From Phymatolithon calcareum (taxonomy: Eukaryota > Rhodophyta > Florideophyceae > Hapalidiales), in assembly GCA_977006965.1 (NCBI GenBank), contig OZ345363.1, positions 744,001 through 808,000 on the forward strand: a DNA stretch of 64,000 bases, written 5' to 3'. The translations under genes and the position numbers were made by a program. The notes under the pieces were generated by a model, which worked only from the letters and a program-made list of their open reading frames with translations, was not told where the DNA came from and did not search any database. Below, one piece after another: positions 38,201 to 47,883 of this stretch; position 1 is the first letter of the stretch, and each line of letters begins with the position of its first letter.

Positions 38201-41154
38201 CTACCCCTGAGCACGGGTGTGTTTGTCTCGATTGTTTGATTACCCACTGTTCAGAAATTTGAGTATGGCTAGGACCCCTAAGGGGCCTCTCACGAAATAG
38301 CACCTTTACGGTTTTTGTACCCACTCTGCCCATAAACTTGCGTCTAGAGACGGAACGACCACCACAACGTAAAATCAGGTGCTCACCCGTCTCTTTGCAT
38401 CTTTAATTAGAGTCTTTGCACGCAGAATATTACAAAACTGTGGCCCTGTTACATCTATGCCCGAAGACGGCCTCCATGGGGGGTTCAGTCGCCAATCAGT
38501 TGGTGTAAGATCACCTCTGCTCGTCTGTGCGATATGGAGAACTCTCCGAATGGCGACAGGTTCGGCTCGCAAAGATGACCTATTATTGATCGCGATGTTT
38601 CAAGTGTCAGAGGAAACTTCTGATGATTCAATAGGCTTGATTCAACCATTTCTTTTCCGTGCACATGTAAACTCCTGCGGGAGGGCTAATTGTTGTGCCG
38701 TAAACAATTACGGCTATCTCTAACCGCCTCGATTTTCCTCCTCCACTTAATCTGTGGAAAACGTTTATCCTGCATCCATGTTCCGCACATGAGGTGCCAT
38801 ATACGGTGCTCTGTTAGTTGGACGTTTCCCAAATTCGAATCACTGCTACCCAGGATTTCGAATTTCCTGTTGACACCTAATTTAGGTGTGCTCCCATTGC
38901 ACTTTACCGTTCGGCTTTGCATGAGCGGAACAGTAGTTTCTTTTCCCTACAAATAGTCCACTAGCTCACGTCCTGAATAAAGAGACAAGGGAGTTACCTT
39001 GCATTCCTGTTTTCCATCCTCGACGGCCCGTACTGCATCACACTAATTCGGGTCCCTTGTTCGATGAAGCAGGAAAAGGGCCTGTCCTGGCTATATCTGA
39101 GGAACTCCGGCAAATGTAGAAAAAGACGAAGCATTCATTCATTCATTTTGCCTTTTCCCCTAATGGGTCTAGCAGCGATTCGAGGGTCTAAGTTTTTTCC
39201 ACTCTACTCTATTGTTAGCGAGCTGGACTGCGGTTTGGATGTCTAGGCTAGGTAAGTCACCAAAGATTGATTCATGAGTTGGTCTGACGCATTGGATCAG
39301 CACCTGGCGGACCAGGCGGAGCAGTGTACTCTATTATAGAGCAGGGGTTCGTGACGAAATTGCTATCGCGGCCCGAAGTTGAGCTGGCTCCTTGTACTAA
39401 ATTTGGGATCCGTATCACCAAGTCATACATAGAGATCTCTTGCCTAAACCAGAGCACTTAGGATTATTCCGGTAACTCATATGCTGGTTGTGCAGAGTCC
39501 CCTGACGTACCACTAACTCTTAAATAGCGTTCTCGCGCCTGTACTAGATTCCTTAGGAGCCGGCTGCAGATGCAGACGCTCATGTGGAGCGATAACCTAA
39601 GTTAAAACTGGGCATGTGGAAAAATGGAAAGTGCGACCCTGCGGTTGCCCTTAGCTGGTTGGGCTTCATTGAGGTTTCATTTCATTCTGTTCGCTTTCCC
39701 GATTCACTTATTCCGAACCCGCTGCTTATATGCTCCTCGTGCTCCCCGGAGACCGCCGAAATCCGGTGTACGTTCCCACTGCCGGCAGCCTCGTGCCTCG
39801 TGCAGGGGACAGTTGATGTCACCTGACCTCACATTTCGGCTATGCCCATCAGCCCAAGGGGCACCAGGTGGATCGTACCGACATCGAACATGTCTGATAA
39901 TAATCGGCTAAACGGATTCCTGTTAGATTCATCCGTTACTCCTATCGTTGCAGCTCGGTGCCACCAACGAGTAGACAATTAGGGTGCGATCGCCGGGCAA
40001 GCGCTCTCGGGCAACAATCGGCACTGGCAAACGGACACACGACTTGCTCGCAGTCGGGGTCGACAACTGCGGGGTTCCCACTGTCGTGCTCAGGCGTGGA
40101 CGGTGTCAGATAATCAGTAGAGGTGTGTTACCGATAAGCGCGCTAAAAGGCCCCATTTTGTGCGCCATAGCCAGGACTTGCACGAGCTGGCGTGGTGTGC
40201 CAACCATCGTCCATCATGTCACATTGACTGACCGTAATAAAGCCTCTTCTTCGAAATTTATATATTGAAGCAAGGCGCACGACACTAGAACTGGATACGC
40301 GTTCTACCAATAGAGTGGAGAAATGCAGCAGTAGACGTAAGCACCTGTAACAAATCCCGTACAGTCTTTTGAGTTTGATCGAGGGCAAAGGATAATTTAA
40401 AAACCCTTTATTAGTGGAGTACGGAGCGATATGGATGCCATGGCACTTGATGATCTGCGCAGTTGTGGTATACTACTTGTATACACTAAAATCTACTGTT
40501 ACTGGAAGGGTGAGTAGCTTACCGAGCGCAGCTTCTGATTAACCACAACAGCGAAGAGGAAGAGAGCTCGATATTGGCAGTCCTGGTAGTGATCTCTCGG
40601 CTAGAAACTACGCAGTTTGCAGATGTGGGAGGGCTGTCGAGCTTACGCAACGGACAGACACTACACTCAGGGCTTCCACCAATATAATTGCGAACTATTG
40701 GAAGATAAGGAGCAATACGCAATACGTACTTTTATCGAACGCTCGATACAATATGGACTGCAATACACGTTCTGTCCACTGAATCACTTCCCGAGCCAGC
40801 ATGGCTCCTTAAATCCTCGACCAACCAGTGACTGGGATTTATTTTAATCAGCCGGTCCTAGAACGAACGGACTGCGCCACGTTCATGAAGGAGAATTCCA
40901 GCTCTGACCGTATCGTGTGCGGCACCGGTCGCAATAAGGAGCGAAATACCTGTCCGAGCAGCAGTACGTACAGTACTGCTATACGAAACGGATCTGCAAT
41001 ACAGTACTGGTGTTGCATATTGCAATATATGGCAGTACATATACATCTCGCGGTACCCCTGACTGCATTGCCAGTACGACATTCCCAAGTATTCCTTCGG
41101 TACAATTAAATGCCTCTTTACTATTCTACGCATGTGCACCTAGCTTACTCATCA
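38201..41154. other. 3-kb gene-free stretch before the HECT gene
   Basis: Frames are all under 115 codons and unrecognised. Two minus-strand segments (about 39290-39350 and 39830-39890) encode similar Pro/Gly phrases (YTAPPGPPGADP and YDPPGAPWADG), which might be copies of one decayed sequence. Around 40960-41100 the sequence is full of AGTAC/GTACT words. I see no gene. Confidence 0.4.
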
Positions 41155-44100
41155 CTAAGCAAATCCGAAACCAACATTGCACTCTCTCACCGCGCGCAGC
41201 AGTCGCTCGGAGAGCAATTCCGCACTCGAGTATTCAGGCAGATCTAGTTGATTGAAGCAAGTATGCGCCGAGGGCAGTCTCTGAGTGTCGCCGGCAACCC
41301 GATGGATTTGGAATTTTTGCGCCCCATTCATACCTTGCAGTGCACTGAAGCCCTCCAGCGGCACCTTGCTCGTACCGGTCACAAACATGACAAGTCGCGC
41401 AAGATCTTCCTGGTCCATCTGTCCCACGCAGCGCCAGAACCAATTGATTTGCGGGGACGAGCTTGTGTAGCCCGTATACTCCACATTCGCCTTCAGATCC
41501 GCCATATCGATGTCCGGCAGTCCCGACATAAGTAGCTCCAATTCCAGTTCATTAAATATCTTGCAGTCCTCCAACGGGATAAGTTCATGGAATCCTTTTT
41601 TGAACGCTTCAATTTGCTTCTCGATTGCCTTCGTTAGCCGCACTTCCGTCACCAGACGTACATATTCCGTCTTGTTTTCTTCTGTCACGGGAATGTTGCG
41701 TCCGTTCGGCATGAGGTCCACTACCGTATGTTGCCCAAATTCTTCGTATTCCGCGCTCATTGTATGATCAAGAACCCCAGTGATATCATTCTCCAAGATC
41801 CATTTCAGAGAATTGTAGTAGTCAGGGTCCTGCGCCTCAATGTCGTGATACGTTGGCTTGATCCCGAGTATATGTTTGTAGAAAGATCGAGTAAAGTATG
41901 CGTCAATCAGCTGTCCGTCGTAGATTGCTTTTGCAATCACACGACCAACAAACTTGAAGTTCTCCAGATGTTCAGAGTTAATGTACGATCGCTTGTCCGG
42001 CTGGTAAGTAGCAGCCTTAGCCGCAGACCGACAAAACAACGCATAATTTGCATCGAATATCTGCCGCGCAAGAATCGTGTACCATTCTCGAGTTACACCG
42101 CCAGCATCAATTCCTTCTTCCCCGTTGAACTGCACATGCAGCCGCCCCTTCATTTCTTCCTTGGACTTTCCGCGCAGGTGCAAGAAGGAGTCGTCAAACA
42201 CTCGATCCCTGCGAATTTGGAGCCGTAAAGTTCGCGTTCCTGCATGTGCCTCCGAGTTGCGTTTCTTGATCAAATTCCTGAAGTATGCCTTCTTATTATC
42301 AAAGTCAATTGCTTGCGGATGCTTCAAAGCCATGTTGAATGACGTTTCAAGAAGAGATGGGTTTGAACGAAGCAAAGCATTCACTGGAACCCTATGCCTT
42401 TCGATGAATCTTCCCATCTCCCTTGTCGCCGCCACGGCATCCTTGCCATCCATACTTTCTGAAGGAGCAGGAGAAGCGATGTAGTCACGAGGACTGGCCG
42501 GCACTGGCGACGCCACCTTTTCGCCGGCAACCCCGTCTTCATTCTCAGTCAGAGCAGAGTGAGCGATGAAGAATGCCTCAATGACAGGACTCAAACGGGC
42601 AAGCACAGGAGATAAGCTCTTCCTTGAATTACGATTCCGAGCCAATCGCGCCAAGCCTTCGGTTCTTCCAGCAGATGGATAACCTGTTCCTGGTATTTGC
42701 GCTCCTTTCTTCTTCCCTGGATGCTCCATCTCGGCTTCCACCAAGTCCAGTACCTCATTGAGACCTGTCCACAGATCTTGAAGTCCTCTGAATACGAGCT
42801 CCTTATTTTCCCGCAGTTCAGCAATAACCTTAGGGTCCAGATTGGTTTCGTCCACTTTAGTGCCTGCACGCTCACCAGGTTTGTTCGTAGACTTATCTTT
42901 CTTTCCGGCTTGGTTTAACAATGCGGATGCCGTTTTGACAAGTCTGAGCAAAGTCAATTCACATGAATAACTGCCCATAGCAAACTTCGACACCAACTGT
43001 TTTCTTTTCGGAACCGCTGTATGTGCATTCGCGGCACAGCTCTCAAGTTCATGTTTAAACTCGGCGAATGTCTTCTTGACTTGCAGGCCCAAATCCTGCG
43101 CAGATTTCGCAAGGGCAGCGACGGTCACAGCTCTATTCGAAGGAAGCTCGCCAAGCTGTCCTAGTGCGGTACTCACACGATCATACGCCCAATCGGTACA
43201 TCCTGCTCGTCTCAAAACTACGACGAGGGCATTCAAATCAGCTTCCGAAAGTTCAGGAACACGGTATTCCACGGGAATATGCACATCTTGCTTCTTCTCT
43301 TTCTTCTTCTTTTTGGGCTTATCTGCGCCTGACTGCGCAGCAGCATCCCCTTCTGTAGTAGCTGGAACAGTATCTGCATCAGCATTATCACCACATGCGG
43401 GCTGACTTTCACGGTCTGCCAATGTTTCCTCGAGAACGGCATCACCACTTTGGTCGATGACAATTCGCAGTTCATCTCCTTCGTGATCCCCGTCACTGCT
43501 GTCTGAGCTCTCATGCGCTCCAGCACTCCCCGTTGAAGGGCCATGACGCGTTCGTCGCCTGTCAAATATTTCCCTCATGCGGAAATCAGCAAGCGCTCCG
43601 AGTTGCTGAGCTGCCTCCACGGACTCTTCCCCAGTTAATTCTCTTCCATCTCTGCCATGGACGGCTTCTTCCATTTGCTCCAAGAAGGCACGTCGGGCCT
43701 CTTCAACATCTTCGTCGTCATCATCGTCATCACCTTCCACGTCCAACGTTTCTTGGCGACTGAGCAAAGTATCCAGGGCAGAGGGTACAGGGAGTCTGCG
43801 ACGCTTTGTTTTCCCAGCGCGAGATGGCGGGAATGCCTGACATACGATACTAATAACCACCAGGAGTTGTTCAAGATGTGTGTTGCTTCTGGTGAACAGG
43901 GGTGACGATAGTAATGACGTAAGAGTAGATAAGCATAAAACGTTCTTGGTATCGCCGTTGTTGACAGGCTCGATCTGATCGATGTTGGACTCTTTCTGCG
44001 GCAACGAGGGAGTCGACGAACCAAGTCCAATCAAAGATTCCGCGACTGTCAGATCATTCTTACAAAGTTGAACAAGGAGTTCTAGAGCCCTTCGGACGAC

Positions 44101-47100
44101 AGTGCCCTCGGAGGCGAAAACACCAGAATTGGAAGCCCCCATTTCATCATCGCCAGTAATCATTGACAACAATTCAGTGAGAACCTTATTCCGCGCCTTG
44201 GTATTCTTACAGGCACTTGCCAGAACCTGGTACATGACAGTTTTTCCAAAGGTACTCTGTCTCAATCGCAAGAGTTGCACAATTGACGATAACGCGTCAT
44301 CATCAAGAGACGACTTGACCTCATCTTCATCCTTGGGTCCCACTCTACACCACTTTCCATCAACATTCTCCCATCTCATGCCAGCTGATTCGCGACGACC
44401 ATCACGTGCCTCCCGCTCCCGCCGGAACATTGACATACCGCTATTGTACATCTCCCGTCGGAACAAAACAGGTGCTTCGTCGCCCGGTCCAGACCAAGCC
44501 TGATGCTGCATTCTGTTCGCAGCATCCCTTTCTCGCAGAGTCCGAGCCTCAGCAGCAACAGCCGGCGGTAGGGACGACAATAGCGAATCAGTAGCAGTGA
44601 GAAGAATTTCCTCTCTTAGTTCTGGCGCAAGAGTGGCGAAAAAGGAAGCGGTATCCATGTCCTCTCCAGCAGGAGCCGCCGCTCCAGTAGCGTTGCTTCC
44701 CGTTCCAGCTCCACCACCATTACTCCCGCCAGCACCAGCAGCAGGTGCGTTTGCGCCGCCCGCGTTACGAGCTTCGTACTCCGCCTCCGCCTCCAAAACT
44801 TCCGCACGCAGCTCTGGCGGTAACGCAATGAGGAAATCTTGATTAAGAGTTGTCGCCGGTGCGTCCGTCGCCTGCGCCGCCGGTGGAGCGGAAGAACGGA
44901 TTCTTTGAAAGTGGTCATTGAGCACATCTGCCCGCATATCATCCGGAAGAGCTGCAAGAAACGTTGGGTCAATACCTGTACTTTCCACAGCGGCTCTGAG
45001 AACATTGGGATCATTGTTTGCAGGGGCATCTAGGGAAATACCAATTGCTGCAGCCCGAGCAGCAGCCACGGTGGCAAACTCAGGCTCTGCTGGAGCACCA
45101 TTGGAAGAATCGTTATGAGGGTTCGTTGTGCCCGAAGCTTGTTCCGTGGTCTCAGCGCCACCAGCAGCGACTGCACTGGTATCCGTTGATGGAACAGATA
45201 CAGGCGGTTCAGCAACGTCATTTGAACCTGTTGAATCACCTCTGAGCTCAACATCTAAAGCAGGTGGTTCGCTCTCTCCTGCGCTTTGCATGATATCATC
45301 TTCGCCTGCTGCAGCGGCAACTGATTCAGAAGCGGCCACTTCACTGGCCTGTGATGGCCTACCTCCACGAACCGTAGCGCTAGGCGAAACATCAGGTCGA
45401 TTTCCAGGAGGACCGGCAATATCATTCAAGGCCCTTTCAGCTATTGCAGCAAGCTCTTCCACGCCAGGAATGATTGCTGGAGATTTCGGCTTCTTATCGG
45501 CCTTTGCACCTTCAACATGAGATGCCTTATCAGCGAGTTTCTTCTCAGCTTTCTCTTTACGCTTCTTCGCATCAGAAATTCCCTTATTCATAGTGTCATC
45601 GATTTTCCGAAGTTGATGGGCAAGAGCCGCTAAGCGCGACACAATCTTCGTCTCAAGCTTGTCAACAGGTTCAAAGGACTCTGCAGCCACGATGGCGAAA
45701 GGATGGGAGGATGATCTGCGTTCAGGGTTTTGAGAGTGTTGCGCGCGCTGAGCCGAAGTCTCTCCACCAAAAATCGGTGGAAGATCATCACCACCATTGC
45801 CGGGAGGATCGTACGTCCAACGTCTGTTTGAAGAAGCACGGTCACGTTCGCGAGGAATTCTCCCGCCGAGTGGACGGCGCATGTAAGAATTAGAATCGTG
45901 CATACCATGAATACGGCCCACTGCGTTGATAACATTCAAGTGGTCATTGTCCAGAAGCGGCTGAACCCAACGGGGAATACCCGACGGGGAACTCCCATTG
46001 GACACTCTTTCCAAGGGCGAGGCAACTATAGAAAGCTGCCGCGGTCCCGAGCATGGGGGAGTTGCTTGTCGAGTTGAGAGTTGACGTTCCTGCTGGTCGA
46101 CCACTGAGGCCGGATGCACAGGTTGAATCTGATCTTCATTTCGTGCATGTTGCGCCTGATCGGACGGTGTGATCTGCGGAAGTACCGAGGACCCGGTTCC
46201 CTGGTCTCTTTGTCGCGGGCCATTGGCCTGATCCGCCGTGAACGGTCGCACAACGGGTTCAATAGCACCGGGGGAAACGAGCTGGGAAAGCATTTGAACA
46301 CTATTCAAAGCGTTGTCGAATGCGGCTTCAGTGTTCTGCAGAGAACGAGAGACATCGATTGGGGGTCGAGTGAGGTCGAGATTGATTGTAGCAATTGTGC
46401 TGATACGAGAGGAAGATCCCGAGGCATGCATCCTAGATATAAGATAATCCAAGTTGATGGCATTGTCCGAACGGCCCGTGCTTGAACTACCGAAACTAGA
46501 GGGAGTGTCGGGACGATGCAAGGCTGGGTGAACACGTTCTAAGGAATCAGATTGGTGAAAGATATCCGGAGAAAACGGTGAGCCCCGGGCCCGAGCCGCC
46601 ATTGGAATTATATGCGGCACGTGGGAAAGCGATGGGAAATGAAGTGCACCGGCGCGAGCCGCAAGGGCCGCAGCGCCACGAGCCAAATAGCCACGTCGGC
46701 CGTGAACCGAAGAAGGTGTTAAGCCTTCGAAGGAGTCACGCAGCATAGATCGAAAGGCGTCGTCTGTACCTATTTGACTTGGAGGTCCGGAAGTGTCGAG
46801 GGCGACGAGACCAAAGGCGCGGCTTCCGGTGTGAAGTTCTTCTATACGATAGTCGGGGAAATCGTGGCGGTCGACAACGCGCAGGTGGCTGACGATACCG
46901 TGCATAACATCTTCCAAGTTGGGCGGGATTTCAAAAGGGGTTGAGTCGTCGTCGTCGTCCATATCTTCTTCGTCGTCGTCCGGGGTTTCGTCGTATTCGT
47001 CTTCAGGTTCGTCGTCGGGGCCGTCCGCATCATATTCATCGTATTCGTGTTCTGAACCGTCCATTGAACCGTCCTCCATAGGCGACTGAGACGACGAGTC

Positions 47101-47106
47101 GTCCAT
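41155..47106 (-). CDS. HECT-domain E3 ubiquitin ligase, UPL1/HUWE1 type, short N-terminus
   Basis: This is a 1983-residue protein from a single exon. Residues 1-60 are extremely acidic (runs of Asp/Glu). About 470-800 includes Ala/Ser/Glu-rich disordered sequence, a KKRKEKAEKK-type basic helix and the DUF4414 ubiquitin-binding repeats PTFLAALPDDMRADVLNDHF, FLIALPPELRAEVLEAEAEY and TLAPELREEILLTATDSLL. The last 350 residues are the HECT domain: LHVQFNGEEGIDAGGVTREWY, FKFVGRVIAKAIYDGQLIDAYF and, near the end, LPSAHTCFNQLDLPEY with catalytic Cys1950, 33 residues before the C-terminal GFGFA. Plant UPL1/2 and human HUWE1 carry an additional armadillo-like half (DUF908/DUF913) that is missing here, while the acidic start matches the middle of those proteins. 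The start is ATG 47106; the frame is open a little further upstream without ATG. Confidence 0.9.
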   Translation of the reverse strand: MDDSSSQSPMEDGSMDGSEHEYDEYDADGPDDEPEDEYDETPDDDEEDMDDDDDSTPFEIPPNLEDVMHGIVSHLRVVDRHDFPDYRIEELHTGSRAFGLVALDTSGPPSQIGTDDAFRSMLRDSFEGLTPSSVHGRRGYLARGAAALAARAGALHFPSLSHVPHIIPMAARARGSPFSPDIFHQSDSLERVHPALHRPDTPSSFGSSSTGRSDNAINLDYLISRMHASGSSSRISTIATINLDLTRPPIDVSRSLQNTEAAFDNALNSVQMLSQLVSPGAIEPVVRPFTADQANGPRQRDQGTGSSVLPQITPSDQAQHARNEDQIQPVHPASVVDQQERQLSTRQATPPCSGPRQLSIVASPLERVSNGSSPSGIPRWVQPLLDNDHLNVINAVGRIHGMHDSNSYMRRPLGGRIPRERDRASSNRRWTYDPPGNGGDDLPPIFGGETSAQRAQHSQNPERRSSSHPFAIVAAESFEPVDKLETKIVSRLAALAHQLRKIDDTMNKGISDAKKRKEKAEKKLADKASHVEGAKADKKPKSPAIIPGVEELAAIAERALNDIAGPPGNRPDVSPSATVRGGRPSQASEVAASESVAAAAGEDDIMQSAGESEPPALDVELRGDSTGSNDVAEPPVSVPSTDTSAVAAGGAETTEQASGTTNPHNDSSNGAPAEPEFATVAAARAAAIGISLDAPANNDPNVLRAAVESTGIDPTFLAALPDDMRADVLNDHFQRIRSSAPPAAQATDAPATTLNQDFLIALPPELRAEVLEAEAEYEARNAGGANAPAAGAGGSNGGGAGTGSNATGAAAPAGEDMDTASFFATLAPELREEILLTATDSLLSSLPPAVAAEARTLRERDAANRMQHQAWSGPGDEAPVLFRREMYNSGMSMFRREREARDGRRESAGMRWENVDGKWCRVGPKDEDEVKSSLDDDALSSIVQLLRLRQSTFGKTVMYQVLASACKNTKARNKVLTELLSMITGDDEMGASNSGVFASEGTVVRRALELLVQLCKNDLTVAESLIGLGSSTPSLPQKESNIDQIEPVNNGDTKNVLCLSTLTSLLSSPLFTRSNTHLEQLLVVISIVCQAFPPSRAGKTKRRRLPVPSALDTLLSRQETLDVEGDDDDDDEDVEEARRAFLEQMEEAVHGRDGRELTGEESVEAAQQLGALADFRMREIFDRRRTRHGPSTGSAGAHESSDSSDGDHEGDELRIVIDQSGDAVLEETLADRESQPACGDNADADTVPATTEGDAAAQSGADKPKKKKKEKKQDVHIPVEYRVPELSEADLNALVVVLRRAGCTDWAYDRVSTALGQLGELPSNRAVTVAALAKSAQDLGLQVKKTFAEFKHELESCAANAHTAVPKRKQLVSKFAMGSYSCELTLLRLVKTASALLNQAGKKDKSTNKPGERAGTKVDETNLDPKVIAELRENKELVFRGLQDLWTGLNEVLDLVEAEMEHPGKKKGAQIPGTGYPSAGRTEGLARLARNRNSRKSLSPVLARLSPVIEAFFIAHSALTENEDGVAGEKVASPVPASPRDYIASPAPSESMDGKDAVAATREMGRFIERHRVPVNALLRSNPSLLETSFNMALKHPQAIDFDNKKAYFRNLIKKRNSEAHAGTRTLRLQIRRDRVFDDSFLHLRGKSKEEMKGRLHVQFNGEEGIDAGGVTREWYTILARQIFDANYALFCRSAAKAATYQPDKRSYINSEHLENFKFVGRVIAKAIYDGQLIDAYFTRSFYKHILGIKPTYHDIEAQDPDYYNSLKWILENDITGVLDHTMSAEYEEFGQHTVVDLMPNGRNIPVTEENKTEYVRLVTEVRLTKAIEKQIEAFKKGFHELIPLEDCKIFNELELELLMSGLPDIDMADLKANVEYTGYTSSSPQINWFWRCVGQMDQEDLARLVMFVTGTSKVPLEGFSALQGMNGAQKFQIHRVAGDTQRLPSAHTCFNQLDLPEYSSAELLSERLLRAVRECNVGFGFA

Positions 47107-47883
47107 TATTGGCAGTTGGAGTGTGCGCTGTCGGCTTGACTTTTTGGCGCGCTCGGGCACATGCACTGGGATAACGGTCACCGTACGTGGCTTCTCGTGA
47201 AGCGTGCGCAGCCTTTTGAACGGTTTGTCAGAGGCTACCTGCCCGCGGCGCTATGACAGAGCTAAGTACTGTCCAAGCAGCTTGTCGGGAAGCTTTGCTG
47301 GAACAGAGCCGGTCCAGCTGCGCCCACTCGGAGGACGAAAAAAGAGCAAAAATAGATAACGTAAAGCACCTGAAAAATCGTATTCACACGTGTGCTTTGT
47401 TGCGAACACCTATCATATATTCTTTCTAGTTTTGAGCGCGCGCAGCAAAATTTTCGAGACATCGAGTTAAATTTAAAAAACTCGATGTCTCGAAGGTCCG
47501 ACGCATATCATATCTCATGGCTAGAATTCTGAAAAAATTTGATGGCGCCTTCTTGAGCCAACCACATTGAACACGTATCCAAGAATGCACGCCAGGATTC
47601 GTCTCCCTCTCTCGCGTCAGACGCATTCCCAAGTGTTTCCAAAGCGAACTGCACTCTTGACCACATTCGGCATCTGCGCGAACCTGCAGGTGACTAATGC
47701 GATGCCACCTGCAGGCGGTGCTCACCAGCGTAAGAAAGAGCGTGCATCTGCGTTTAGCCCTAAACGGTAAGCCACTTCCCCGCTTCATCTCCTTCCTACT
47801 CTCTCAGCTCTTCAGCACTAACTCATCATTCATGCAGTCCGCGTCGCCAGCCCCCCAATGCGCCACGCCTGGAAATCGTTCAC
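47107..47883. promoter_or_regulatory. 777-bp divergent region between the HECT ligase and an SP/TP-rich protein gene
   Basis: This is shared upstream DNA of two head-to-head genes. It contains a perfect 16-bp fold-back at 47453-47494. Short frames on both strands have no domain, and I looked for and did not find armadillo-like coding sequence that could belong to the HECT gene. Confidence 0.4.
47453..47494. repeat. perfect 16-bp inverted repeat (fold-back)
   Basis: The left arm 47453-47468 (TTCGAGACATCGAGTT) and the right arm 47479-47494 (AACTCGATGTCTCGAA) are exact reverse complements separated by a 10-nt AT-only loop. It sits midway in the divergent region, so it could be a cruciform or regulatory site, or a small fold-back insertion. 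Confidence 0.9.
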
